Assembly (NCBI RefSeq): GCF_033473495.1
Contig: NC_088935.1
Span: 992,001 to 1,056,000 of the forward strand
Direction: 5' to 3'
Length of the DNA: 64,000 nt
DNA from: Cercospora beticola
Taxonomy: Eukaryota > Ascomycota > Dothideomycetes > Mycosphaerellales > Mycosphaerellaceae
Positions 44,770 through 58,847 of the stretch are shown here, in pieces. The translations under genes were made by a program, and so were the position numbers. A model generated the notes under the pieces. It was not told where the DNA came from, searched no databases, and saw nothing but the letters and a program-made list of their open reading frames with translations. The number at the start of each line of letters is the position of its first letter. The stretch's first letter is position 1.

Positions 44770-45341
44770 ATGAACGCGAGGCAATATTGCCAGGCACGGG
44801 GAGCATTGGTGGCAGTACGGTGCCGTGATAGGTCTCGTGCCTGGTCATCCTTCTCTTCTCGCGAGCAGTCAAGTCATGCCGTGTGCCGACAGCTGATGTT
44901 GGGCGGACAATGCTGATCCGATTCCATGCCAGGCAAGAAACATGGACGAGAAAAGGTTGTTCACTCAGCCAACTCATATCCTTTCTCGAGCGACAGGCCA
45001 GATGCACGAAAGCCGCTTACATGCGGGGCTGGGCTTCTCCAACAACACCTAGCTGCACTTTGTGATGCTCTCAGAACCTGCACAAGGACACTTTTGCGTT
45101 CATGTGGAGACTGCACGGCAACACGATGAGACGGTCACACCACATAATGTTGGAATCCATCTCGAAGGATTCGAGAGAGTGACATCAATTCTTGGCTCCG
45201 CTCGTGGCGTACAACAGCTCGCTTGTAGCTTACAACTTCTTCCTCAGCAAGCTCGATCTTTAGCGACCACGAGCCTACACCGGAAACACTTGAAGAGCAT
45301 CACAAACTCTGCGACAACTTTTTGGCGACAAAATTCTCATC
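44770..45341. promoter_or_regulatory. Intergenic region with CYP52-like gene promoter
   Basis: 572 bp between BUD32 and the P450. No credible coding frame. Carries the 7-3-7 palindrome at 45160-45176. Confidence 0.5.
45160..45176. promoter_or_regulatory. Perfect 7-3-7 inverted repeat TCTCGAA-GGA-TTCGAGA
   Basis: Both arms match perfectly around a 3-bp spacer, about 165 bp upstream of the CYP52-like ATG. The architecture (CTCGA arms, 3-bp gap, inverted) resembles the CTCGAT-CTT-ATCGAG repeat upstream of the NCS1 permease. It is a possible dimer-binding site; the factor is unknown. Confidence 0.4.
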
Positions 45342-47046
45342 ATGCATCATGTTCTACGAGCAGGACTTTCATGCCTCGCAATATATCTTCTATACAGCAT
45401 TGCCGCGAGCATTCAGCTGTACTTCCAGCGAAGAGCTTTCAAACGTGCTCATGGGTGCGAGTCTCCGCCGCACTATCCGCTTCGAGATCCATTCGGCTTC
45501 GGTTTCATCACAAAAGTCATCCCCGCTGCAAAACGGCAGGAACTACTTCCTTACTTTGACTCTTTGCACCAGCGATTCGGCAAGACTTTCTCCTATCAGC
45601 CTTGGTTCGGTAGAGGCGTAATTTTCAGCGTCGAGCCTGAGAATGTAAAGTACATGTCGACGACGAATTTCGAGGACTGGGGATCTAGGGATGCAAGGCA
45701 AGAAGGCGTCGGTGAGCTTTTGGGAGATGGGATTTTCACTACTGATGGCGCGTTTTGGGCCCACTCAAGGGCTCTCATCCGACCGCAGTTCGATAGAGCT
45801 CAAGTCTCGGAGCAAGTTGAGCCATTCGAATCCACGACCGTGAAGTTGATCCGCAAGATCCCAGCAGGAGGCCAGACTGTGGACCTGCAAAAGCTCTTTC
45901 ACAAGTTCACCATGGACACGTCGGCCAAGTTTCTGACAGGAACCAGCACGAACTCTCTTGACGATGAGCAAGCAGAGGAGGCACAGAAATTTATGGATGC
46001 GTTCGACTATGCTATGGAGGATGCAGTCTGGCGCGTTCGACTCGGCAAATTATACTGGTTCCGCCCGGATAGGAAGGCGCCCGCCGCGATCAAGTACGTT
46101 CGGGACTACGTACGACAATGGGTTGACAGAGCTGTAGCATATAGGGACTCGCTCGCTGCTGCAGACAAAGATCAGGACTCAGACGATACCGGCTACATAT
46201 TCATCAACGAGCTTGCCAAACAAAAAGAAGTAGATGCCACAAGAATCCACAATGAGACACTGAATGTGCTGCTCGCAGGTAGAGACACAACAGCTGGTGT
46301 TCTTTCGCACATGTGGTACATCTTGGCTCGCAGGCCCGATGTCTGGGAAAAGCTTCGTGACGAAGTGGACGCATTGCAAGGAGAGCCGCCTACGTATGTC
46401 AAGCTCAAGGAGATGAGATACATGAGAAACTGTATCAAAGAAAGTCAGTATCTCCATACGTCATGCCGTGAAAGTTCTCGCTGACAACATAATGTTCAGC
46501 CCTGCGCCTATATCCATCGTTGCCGATCATAGGTAAAAGATCCGTTAAGGATACTATACTTCCTCGTGGAGGCGGCCTCCAGGGAGATAAGCCAATCTTT
46601 GTGCCCAAGGGCACCAACTTCACGCCCAGTCTGTGGTCTTTGCACCGGGACAAAGATGTCTACGGAGCTGATGCGGAAGATTTTCGTCCAGAACGATGGA
46701 ACGAATCATTGCGACCGTACTGGTCCTACCTGCCTTTCGGAGGCGGGCCCAGGGTCTGCTTAGGTGAGTGATTTTCCCCCACTTATCGCGTCTCATATAG
46801 CCCAGGGCATCCTTTGCTAGGGCGGCGCAGAAACTGGAGCTGAACGAGAGCGTCGTCGCACCTCCAGAGCTAAGCATCGGTCTTTCCCCAGGTCAGCAAT
46901 ATGCTCAGAGCCAGGCGATGTATGTCACCACCAGGCTCATGCAACACTTTGACCGCATCGAGCCCAGAGATTCCGAAGTGTTGCGACACAGATTGTCACC
47001 GACGCTCTCTGTCAATGGAGGCACCAGAGTTGCATTCATCGCATAA
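45342..47046 (+). CDS. Cytochrome P450, CYP52-like (alkane/fatty-acid hydroxylase type)
   Basis: ER-anchored P450 of 506 residues with the layout of CYP52/CYP539-type terminal hydroxylases of alkanes and fatty acids; the substrate is inferred. Exons 45342-46443, 46500-46763 and 46892-47046. The first intron is GTCAGT...GTTCAG (56 nt); the second, GTGAGT...CCCCAG, is 128 nt and splits the heme loop FGGGPRVCLG-GQQYAQSQAMYVTTRL. Other motifs: N-terminal anchor LSCLAIYLLYSIAASIQLYF, NFEDWGSRDARQEGVGELLGDGIFTTDGAFWAHSRALIRPQF (strong family block), I-helix AGRDTTAG (about 311-318), ExxR in KETLRLYP, PERW, heme Cys about 454. The second intron's acceptor was chosen because earlier AGs meet in-frame stops or break the conserved helix. 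Confidence 0.92.
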
Positions 47047-48023
47047 GATGTCATAGTGAGCTTGCAAGAGCAGTGATGCAACGTTCTCAAGCGATGACCA
47101 AGCCGACCTTACCGATGAAGAGCATTTCGAGACGAGTCGATTGCCATGAGAGCCCAATCTCACCTCATGAAGAAAGGTGGAAACGACCGTCTTAGTAGTA
47201 TTGTACCGCAATTGACCTCGGGAGAGCGATTCGTACAACCACATGCATGTCGCTGCAAGCACACGGCCCGTGCTGTGCGATTGACGGCAAGCTGAGTCGT
47301 AAAATAGGGTCCTGGACTGGGAAGTTTATGTGTGTGCCTGACTATCCTCGTCAAGCACCCGCAGCCAAGCCGTTCAACCAAGATTTTGACTTCACATCTT
47401 CCTCGCGATCCGGATCGTTCGCGTTCGCGCCTGCGCATCACGGCCTTCTGCCCAACAACAACGCGCTTATATATGCACGACATATATACCCTTGCACTGA
47501 CTACGCTCCTGGACCTTTCAGGTACCATTGCATACATGCACCGCATCACTCTCACCACCTTGCGCGAGAGTGCCAGAGGTAGGGCTGACGTCCGCAGACT
47601 GACACTCGTTCGCCACAGGAGAGAAATGTCTCGAATCCCATGGTATCCCAGTCCTCGGACGGCAGTGACCTCATTCGGTTCATTTTGGGTTGTGAGGAAG
47701 ACCTTGCAGGTGTCAGAAGTGCGAAGCGAAGTGCACTGCCGTTGCGTACGTGCCCGGCAGTAGACTTTCTGGAAGGACACCATATCGTCTACCCAATTCC
47801 CTCTATCGCAGATCTGCATTCTATTCGCAGACACTATCTTAGCGATAGATTTTTCTTTGCCTTTGACTGCTCCGCCTCCTGTGCCAGACGCACTGTTCAT
47901 AACCGTCGCTCTCGCTCGCCCTACCCTATCGATTGAATCCTTTGGCATGCACTCGTGACGAACGGCTTGTGGTAGGCCGTCATTACCAATCAACATTGAG
48001 GAGTGATCTGGAACCAAGTCAAC
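47047..48023. other. 977-bp intergenic region; no gene recognised
   Basis: A minus-strand frame of 312 codons (47160-48098) spans nearly the whole interval and runs into the next gene, but its translation is Arg/Cys/Val-rich with no family trait, so I treat it as chance. The 3' part is the promoter of the surface-protein gene. Confidence 0.45.
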
Positions 48024-48957
48024 ATGCGGACTGTTATTCTTGGCACGATCTTTGCTGGCCTTACGACCTCGCTCACACTGGCGGCAACCGCAGCGCAATG
48101 TTACTATCCGGATGGCTCAGAATCGACAGATGTCGCATGCAACGCAACAGCCGCTGCTGCCACGGGAGGCTATTCAGCTTGTTGCTCTAGCAGCTCATAT
48201 TGCATGGACAATGGGCTATGTCTCGACACAGGAATCCTCAAGAGAATGAGCTGTACAGACAAGACATTCAAAGATAAGACATGCCCACAATATTGCATAA
48301 CAGGTAAGCAATATCGATACATTTTCAAAAGCAAAACAATGAACTAACAATGAACCAGAAAATATGGGCGATCCCTACGCCGTCACACCATGTACAGCAA
48401 CCACATTCACCTGCGGCATCTCCCCAGCAAACTGCAGCGTAGCAGCCTCCGTCTTCCCAGTTACCGACCTCAAAGAAATCGTCCTCAAAGCCGACCAACT
48501 AGCAACCGCAATGTCCGCAGCCGGCCTCCCAACCTCAAGCATCGATCCAACCTCAACTCCAACCGAAACCCTTCCAATCCTCACAGTCACCGCAACAGGA
48601 ACCCTCACACCCGCAAACCCCGCGGCGAAATACACCATAACCCAACTCATCGGCGTCGGAGCCGGGCTCGGAGTTCCTATGCTACTCGCCATTGGTGTTC
48701 TAACGTACCTCCTCGTCGCAGAGAAACGTCGACACAGCGTACGAGAAATAGGCGAAGGGGCTTTTCGTCCCCCACCGACTATGGAATCCCGTGATGGGAA
48801 TAGCTGGAGCGCATGGAGTGAGACGACGAAAGTTGGAACTGTACCGAGGATTCCGACATTCGACTCACATCGACTCCAAGATCTAGAAGGGAGACCGAAG
48901 GGAGGACAGAATTCGAGGAAATCGAGTTTGGCGTTGAGTAGTAATAGGGGTAGGTGA
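48024..48957 (+). CDS. Single-pass cysteine-rich cell-surface protein
   Basis: 292 residues from exons 48024-48303 and 48359-48957 (55-nt intron GTAAGC...ACCAG, giving CPQYCIT-ENMGDPYAVTPC). Layout: signal peptide (RTVILGTIFAGLTTSLTLAA), an extracellular domain with about a dozen Cys (CYYPDGSES, ACCSSSSYCMDNGLC, CTDKTFKDKTCPQYC, CTATTFTCG), a Thr/Pro/Ser-rich stalk likely to be O-glycosylated, one membrane helix (ITQLIGVGAGLGVPMLLAIGVLTYLLV), then a short cytosolic tail beginning AEKRRH. This is the common ascomycete layout of Wsc/Mid2-like surface sensors, though no WSC domain is present. The choice of ATG at 48024 rather than 48003 follows the signal peptide. Ligand and role unknown. Confidence 0.82.
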
Positions 48958-50183
48958 TTAGTAGTCCTAGTCCAGCTACGGTGTTTTGGGGTGTGGGAAG
49001 CGTGTACTGGGAGGCACTTTTGTTTGACGCGTAATTGGCGATGAAGCTATGATGTATACTTATTTCCACACAAAGTTGTATCTGCGAGCCCAGAATTTGA
49101 AACCTAGGAACGAGTAGTGGTGAATGCATAATGAGAGGAAAGCGATACACTGCACTAAGACCGATAAAATCTGAACAGCTGCCTTCTTCCTATTGAAATG
49201 GTGTCCTTGGGCAGCAAGAAAAGTCAAGATCTGATCGAGCGTCTCGTAAGCACGGGCGTCTAAGAGGTTTAAAGATCTGTGATCTATGATGTTATAAAAT
49301 CGATTGTCTGCAATCCTGTGGAGGCAACTCCGTGTGGCCGGACGATGCATGCGATGCATTGTCCAGGTTCTCCTCAACTCTTCCTGCTGCGAAGCACGGG
49401 CTTGCGGTGCATGTCCCGTGCTATAGGCAGCAATCTCCAAATCGCGCACCGACAATTGCCATTCTGCTCTTTCCGCTCTGCATTTCCTGGTCCAGGTCAA
49501 GTCTAGACTGTGCTACTAGTCAAGGCTGTTGCATGCGGCTCGCTGAGCTATGGTAGCGCCGTGATCAGGCTGCAGGACACAATTTCATCTGCGGGCCGTT
49601 GCATCACATCCACCTCCACCTCCATCTATGACCTGCGGAGCCGCATGCGGTTCAGAAGCCTTGGCAATATATCTCTTGTTGAGGAGGCACGGTAGATTCC
49701 ATGTCTTTGGTGGTCAATCGCAGCATCATCGAAATCATTCTGCAGGGCTCTTGGATCTTCTGCGGAACAATGGAAGTCCAGATCGATTTGAGCGGAGACG
49801 CAGACCTGTGGACAATGCTCAAAGCCATGGATGACAGAAATGTATCCGGTGACGTTAGTGCTAGAGATGGCGATCGGTCGGGGCTTTTGTCGCCCCAGGA
49901 CGACGATTGGAGGGCGGTGTTGTGGCACAGCGTACGGCTGAGTCGTCCGGGGAGCGTCTTGCCTCGCATCGCAAGAGCCATGGCCATGGCGCATTCAACG
50001 AGTTCCTTGACGGTGAGCGGTTCTGCTCGGCATTTATGATGCATGCGGAGATATAGCCGTGAATTGGGTCCGATTTCCAATGCCTCCGAGTTCGTGTTTG
50101 CCAGATTGCAGCCGTCCAACATGTGTCTCGTTTCGAGATGACTTTCATGTGGGCCTCAGTTCCTGAAACAATTGTTCTTCGAT
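48958..50183. other. 1.2-kb convergent intergenic region; no gene recognised
   Basis: Several overlapping frames of 110-156 codons on both strands around 49060-50120 compete with each other and none shows a domain or start context that would favour it. Holds the 3' ends of the surface-protein and receptor-like genes. Confidence 0.4.
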
Positions 50184-51620
50184 TCATCCTGAAGGTTTCG
50201 CTTCGGTCGCCTGTGGCGCGGCCAGCTCATGTTCATAGTCATAGTCGCTTTGTTCTGCTGTCGAGACACTCGTGTTCGTCGCTACCCAAGTAGTCAGCTT
50301 TGGCGTCTTTCGTGGCGCACTACCAGTGGAACTTGAGTTGCCGGAAGTGCCACTTTGGTCGATATGCCGCTTGGCTCGACGATGCGTCCTCATCCTGTTC
50401 ACTAAGCCTGCTAGTGCTGGCAGGTTGCAGGAGACCATGCCCAGATGAACTTCGACTACGGAAAAAGTTCCAAAGAGTCCAAAGTCCCACGTCGGATTTG
50501 TTGTATTCCGCAGTGGCACGATATATCGTAGTCGAACAATGCTGCACGCTGTGACAATGAAGCCCAAGCCGAAGACAGCACATATCCTGTGGACCGTCAG
50601 CCAGTGACCACAAATACGTCATAATTTGATGCCTTACCCAGCTTTTCGCTGTACCGAAACGCCTGTCAAAGACATAAGCTTCGGGATTGGCAGCAGCAAC
50701 ACGAAAAAGTCCGAAGCAATATTAATCGCTGCCACGCTGAATACCACGGGTATTAAGTCAATACCAAGGTGAAATCGGCGAACGGTAGGTGAGTCTCCGA
50801 TGTAATAATGGTATGGCCAGTACACGATGATGGCGCCAACCGTGAAGGAAATTGAGCACACAGTCAGAACGAAGATGGTCGCCCAGCATAGCTTACGGAA
50901 AGCCGTGTTGAATTCCCACCTGTACCGCGGTTAGCAACATTTGCGAGTCAGGATGATCATAACCTACATTCGCATGTAGAGCAAAACCCAAACAATTTTG
51001 GCCCCGTAAGTGCCGATGATGTAGAAGGGAACGCTGATGTACATCCACAAGAACAGCTCTTCGATGTCTCCGGGATCAACAATGCCGATGGAATCTCGTC
51101 CAGCCCATCCACCTCGCGTATATACCAGGCATGCGGCCAGCTCGACTGAAATAACGGCCAAAAATAAAGTGATCCAATCGTCCCACCAAAATCCAGGTCC
51201 TTTCAACAGTTGGGACCGCGCCAGCATTCGACCGATAGCAGAGAGAGTAGCAATTCCGAACAAAATCCAGGAGAAAATGACTTGAATACGCCCTGTGTCG
51301 CGTGCTTTCAGGTGACAAACGGAGGCATAGTAAGTTTGCCAGTCGAGGACTTCTTGAAGTGTTTCGCATTCTTTCTGCACACATCTGGTGAGGTCGGAGG
51401 TGAAGATTTGGTCAATGGTACACTGAGTCGACACATTGAGAGGATGCTGTTCCCGACATGACTCTGTACAGACCGCTGCTTTCGCTGAACTGCTCGCTCG
51501 GTGGTTGTGTTCGATACGAGGTCGAATACCTAATTGGTCACCACGCCAATCGTCTCGACTAACCCTCTGTGCACTAGAGCTCCCGCCGAGAAAGACGCAA
51601 ATCCAGAGAAAGGCCTTCAT
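50184..51620 (-). CDS. PTH11-like seven-helix membrane protein with degenerate CFEM domain
   Basis: 445-residue plasma-membrane protein of the fungal rhodopsin-fold/PTH11-like family, some members of which sense surface cues. Exons on the minus strand are 51620-50968, 50919-50638 and 50586-50184; introns are 48 and 51 nt (GTAGGT...TACAG, GTAAGG...CACAG). A signal peptide precedes a Cys-rich extracellular region (residues 51-102) with CFEM-like spacing but only six of the usual eight cysteines. Seven hydrophobic segments follow, including FSWILFGIATLSAIGRM, FWWDDWITLFLAVISVELAACLVYTRGGWAGRD, and GICAVFGLGFIVTACSIVRLRYI-NTTNPTWDF, a strong family block. The C-terminal tail is hydrophilic and Ser/Thr-rich. 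Ligand and G-protein coupling are not inferable. Confidence 0.88.
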
Positions 51621-53295
51621 GCCAGCCTATAGACATGTTGTTGGAGTTCTAAGGAAGCAGGTACGGTCTGCTTTTCATGTGTAGGGGAAATACGGGTCGG
51701 AAGCGAGGGACCAAGACGAGGGGCCAAGTTGTGGTTGTGGTAGCGCAATCCATCTATGACTTCCCGCTTTCCACCCAGCTCGAAGATCTGCGAATCTAGC
51801 CCAATCGAGCCCAAGCTCAGCCTATCGTCGAACGCAAATATATTGTTTTAGGTGAACCATTGACGTGCGACGCCTCTCACACTGCAGCTCACCGAGGCGA
51901 TCCACTTCAAGCGAGCATAAACTGATGTTCTGTGTTCCTGGACCGCGATCGTGAGGTGTCTAAAACCGTAGCAGTTGGTCTGACCATGCACCACTTTGCG
52001 TACCATCGTAAGCCAGGTAGTCCTTGGAAAATCCCGTGGAAGGACAGAAGCTGCAAGCGTTCGAGAAGAAGTTCGGCTGACCAAACGGTTCAACGTGTGT
52101 GCACTGCAAGGGTGCGAACACGCATGATCGTTGTGTCTCATATCGTTCCGGTACAGAGATCTTTGGTAGCTCCGCGGGCATCGCATTATGTTGGAGCTGC
52201 TGACATCAGCAGAATGCAGGTACCCTCATAGTCAATCCGCACGGTCGAAGTTGACACAAGAGATCAATAATGTGCTGCGTGATGGTTGATACTGCGGTAC
52301 GCCCAGGCCGGTGGAAGCTCCGAAGAGATGCTGCAATCATAGTTATATACAATTCTGTGAAAAGGGCGCCCATAGCTGTATGCTCTTCCAGTCATAATCT
52401 ACCACTGTAGGCCATACGATGCTGTGAGAAGTACTCAGCGCACGTCGCTGTGGTCACAGAGGCACATCGCAGCCTGTTTCCTGGTCAAGTCAATTGGTCT
52501 TTGCCGTGTCGGCCACATGCCATGCCATGCGTCTCAGCCACGACACTTGATCACAGTATTGCAGCCTGTTTGAGCGCGCCAAGGACTCTATTACCATGGT
52601 ACTCCCACAGGCGGCTGTGGCGATGTAGCCTCAGCCCACGTGTTGTAAGTTGCCGCTGACTCTTGATCTGATGAATCTAGACCTGTGCCAGCTCGTTGCT
52701 GAAGAGCACCTGTGGATCTCGTTGGAATCAAGCCTGGTAGACTGCAATATTGATGACCGGAGTTGCATCGTCTCGCTGCCCGGAGCGGAATCCAGCCAAG
52801 GTTCAGGGCGGATACGACATATGATGAGTCCGGCTAAATCGGCGAACAATTCTCGATACATCGGTGCTGACTTGCCGGATGCAATACGAATCGGTACGCA
52901 TGATTCTGCTGTCTGTTCGTTTGTAGGATCCAAAGGCGACTGAGACGATTATGCTCCGTGGAAGGGCGCTTGAGTTTTGAGTTGTGCACTGGTGTTCTGA
53001 CCTCACGCTTGGCCTCGCAACCGGCCACACTTGTATCTTGGGGCTCGTTGCAGACCTCCATCGACGTTCGATCATTCGCTCGTGATAATGTCTCTAGATC
53101 CTTTGGTTCATGTAGAGGTGAAGTGCAGAATCTCGGGCCCCCTTGCATGCCCACATCAATGTGTCTGACTCGGGCTCGTCCGAAGTGGGCAGTGACGCAG
53201 CTTGGCGCTGGACAGCTTGCATGTGAAGGAACCACGTAAAGATAGACTTGCATCTACGTAACATTTTGCAACCGACACTCCAATACACTGTGACC
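51621..53295. other. 1.67-kb divergent intergenic region; no gene recognised
   Basis: Promoters of the PTH11-like gene (left) and USE1 (right). A minus-strand frame at 52834-53253 and others up to 139 codons have no supporting feature. No repeats or RNA gene noticed. Confidence 0.45.
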
Positions 53296-54177
53296 ATGGC
53301 CTCTCCCATAGCTCTCAATCGCCTTCTTCAACGCCTCGACAAATCTCTCACCGACCCTTGTCTGCGATACTCCCAATACGAACGTAATCGCGTAGCAGCC
53401 AACATCGAACACGCTCGCGCCGTGCTCCTCACTCTCGAAAAGCAGACCTCTACAATTCGAGTTCAAACTCAACGACAAGCCATACAAGCCGATCTGCAAG
53501 CAAAACGAGACTGGATCAAAAAGCTAAATACACAACTCCTAGAACTAAGCGCCGCAAATGGAGACAGCGAAGATGATGAGGAGTTCGACGATGAAGAAGA
53601 CGACGACGCTAGCAAAGTCGAACGAGAAGACATCCTGAACAAATACGCGCCGGCAGTACAGACAGAATCAGGGCTAGAGACAGGCACAACACAGGAGCCT
53701 CGAATAGACGAGCAACAGCAGCAGGAACTTCGATCTCGAAGACCGGAGCCCACATTACAAGCAGGCGACAACCGATCTGCAGCTTCAACGACCTCGCGAG
53801 AGCAACTTTTTGGTGGAAGACAGCAGCAAAAGGACGAAAAGGGCAACTTGCAGAAAACAGAAGCGATGATGTCGCATAATGCTACAGAACAAGAGGCCTT
53901 GACGCAAGGGTTACTAGGACTGGCGAGAGCGCTGAAGGAAAGCTCGCAGCAGTTTGGGGCATCACTAGAATCGGAAAAGGATGTGCTGAGGAGGGCTGAA
54001 GGCGGACTGGATAGGAATGCGCAAGGCATGGAAGCGGCGGAGAGGAGGATGGGAATGCTAAGGAGGATGAGTGAAGGGCAAGGGTGGTGGGGACGGATCA
54101 AGCTGTATGCTTTCATATTCGGCCTCTGGGTGGCTTGTTTCCTGGTCGTCTTTCTTCTACCCAAGTTCAGGATCTGA
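53296..54177 (+). CDS. USE1: ER Q-SNARE Use1
   Basis: 293-residue tail-anchored SNARE of the Use1 family, which acts at the ER in fusion of COPI vesicles returning from the Golgi. Seen: helical N-terminal part (ALNRLLQRLDKSLTDPCLRYSQYERNRVAANIEHARAVLLTLEKQ), a strongly acidic stretch (DSEDDEEFDDEEDDD, about residues 91-105), a Gln-rich linker, a SNARE-like heptad region (QEALTQGLLGLARALKESSQQFGASLESEKDVLRRAEGGLDRN), and a C-terminal membrane anchor (LYAFIFGLWVACFLVVFLLP) with only four residues beyond it. The ATG at 53296 (GACCATGG) begins the family-like N-terminus; the 16 codons upstream are not conserved. It is convergent with SEC28. Confidence 0.9.
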   Translation: MASPIALNRLLQRLDKSLTDPCLRYSQYERNRVAANIEHARAVLLTLEKQTSTIRVQTQRQAIQADLQAKRDWIKKLNTQLLELSAANGDSEDDEEFDDEEDDDASKVEREDILNKYAPAVQTESGLETGTTQEPRIDEQQQQELRSRRPEPTLQAGDNRSAASTTSREQLFGGRQQQKDEKGNLQKTEAMMSHNATEQEALTQGLLGLARALKESSQQFGASLESEKDVLRRAEGGLDRNAQGMEAAERRMGMLRRMSEGQGWWGRIKLYAFIFGLWVACFLVVFLLPKFRI

Positions 54178-54328
54178 AAGAGAGAGTTGTAAAGAGTTGT
54201 TATGTGGCAGTACATTTGTCTGCCAAGTGTTCATATCTTCTAGGATACCCAGACGTGCATTCGTCTAATCGTTGGTACTTTTCTGCGTCCAGTACGTCTA
54301 CTAGTAGTCACCACCTATGCGTCCGTTC

Positions 54329-55225
54329 TCAAGGCTCGAACTTAGGGTTGTACTTGGCCATAGCAGCCTCGAAAGCCTCCCGCTTTGCGTCCAGCTCAGC
54401 AAGCAATTCGTGCTCCTTATCTACGCTCTTCAACTTCGCGCTCAGCTCCGAAGTATCCTTTCCAGCAATCGTATCCAAAACCAGCTTGTTCGCAATCGCA
54501 GCACTGTTCTCAGGCTCTAGCGTCAACGCCTGATCCAGCGCGACTTCCGCCTCTTCAGTCCTCCCCATGTGAAGCTCTGACACCGCCTGCGCAATCAGAC
54601 TCGTCGCCGACGCAGACGAAGGCGCTTGCGCCAGCTCTTCGAACACGTAGAACGCCTTTTGATAGTTCTCACCACCCTGTCGCATTCCGATCCACGATTC
54701 CGCGAGATTCACCAGCAGCGCATCTTGCGCAAAAGACCTCGCGCTCTTCGCCTCCTTCAACGCGAGATCTGTACGATTCTGTTGCAAGTGGATCTGCACA
54801 ATCAGAGCTACAGCATCCAACGAACCCTGATGTTTCGATAATAATTGCAGCGCTTGATCCTGCTTGCCTGCTCTTGCGAGAACAGTGCCAGCGAGAAGTT
54901 GTACAGTCAAATTATCGCTTGCACTTTCTGCCAGACTTTCTGCTTCCGTCACCGCTGCATCTGTGGGCTTCTCGAGGTACGATGCATATATCCGCACGGC
55001 TGCGAGATCGGGTGTCTGCTTCGCATCTTTCTCGCTGATTGCTTTTTTCACTTCGGCGTACTGCCCTAGCGCGCATTGAGCTCGGTACTGGAGGACCTGG
55101 ATCGGTAGGTTGTTTTCGGCCGAGAAGTTCGAGGCATCGAAGTCGTTAAGCACTGAAGTGTATTGGCCTTGCACAAATGCGGTGTGAATGTTGACTAGCT
55201 CGCCTTCCGCGCCGAAAGGATCCAT
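54329..55225 (-). CDS. SEC28: Coatomer subunit epsilon
   Basis: 298-residue epsilon-COP of the COPI coat, which stabilises alpha-COP and supports Golgi-to-ER retrograde transport. The whole protein is an all-helical TPR-like solenoid. Family blocks: ELVNIHTAFVQGQYTSVLNDFD at the N-terminus, VLQYRAQCALGQYAEV, LLAGTVLARAGKQDQALQLLSKHQGSLDAVALIVQIHLQQNRTDLA, and AEVALDQALTLEPENSAAIANKLVL. No introns. The frame is open slightly upstream, but the first ATG (55225) gives MDPFGAEGELVN, a normal family start. Its stop lies 151 bp from the USE1 stop. Confidence 0.95.
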   Translation of the reverse strand: MDPFGAEGELVNIHTAFVQGQYTSVLNDFDASNFSAENNLPIQVLQYRAQCALGQYAEVKKAISEKDAKQTPDLAAVRIYASYLEKPTDAAVTEAESLAESASDNLTVQLLAGTVLARAGKQDQALQLLSKHQGSLDAVALIVQIHLQQNRTDLALKEAKSARSFAQDALLVNLAESWIGMRQGGENYQKAFYVFEELAQAPSSASATSLIAQAVSELHMGRTEEAEVALDQALTLEPENSAAIANKLVLDTIAGKDTSELSAKLKSVDKEHELLAELDAKREAFEAAMAKYNPKFEP

Positions 55226-55685
55226 GTTGGTCGGCAATCAGACTGGTTCACTTGGACTGAGAGAGCTTAAGGAGTAAGATGTTGGAGCGGCGTAATTGAA
55301 TCGTGGTCCCTAGTAACAAGGACAGTTGGAGACATTGCACATGCAAAGGGCAGTTTAGGGGTCTCATCAAATTTGATTGATCAATTGCTTTACTCAATGT
55401 CAATGGCCACAAGCAGTATCTTACAACCCGCGGAGGCAGCTTTAAATACATGGTCTATCTAGTCGGGGTATGATATTGAGACATCCACAATCACATCGAT
55501 AGCCCGAAGCTCGATTAGAGTACCCTTCGCACTCCCGCAACACCGCTAATAATTGTGCACCCAGACGCCTTGCGTGGACTTGGACTTATCTGAGGCGAAA
55601 TCGTCTCTCTGCAGATCGGCTGGTCGAAGCGTGCAGTAACATGCCGCCGGTGAACCGCAAACAGACGGTTGGTAGCAGTGGCCGT
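55226..55685. other. 460-bp intergenic region
   Basis: Promoter of SEC28 and 3' flank of ARG5,6, which lies upstream on the same strand. Contains an AT-rich patch near 55370-55390 (TTTGATTGATCAATTG) and nothing else notable. Confidence 0.4.

Positions 55686-58847
<3,162 letters not shown>

Noticed and set aside
47160..48098. Minus-strand open frame of 312 codons across an intergenic region
   Set aside because: It overlaps the start of the surface-protein gene, its translation is Arg/Cys/Val-rich without domain, signal or conserved-looking block, and no neighbouring exon fits. RNA-seq would settle it.
49060..50122. Several overlapping frames of 110-156 codons on both strands
   Set aside because: They contradict one another and none has a domain, signal peptide or good start context.
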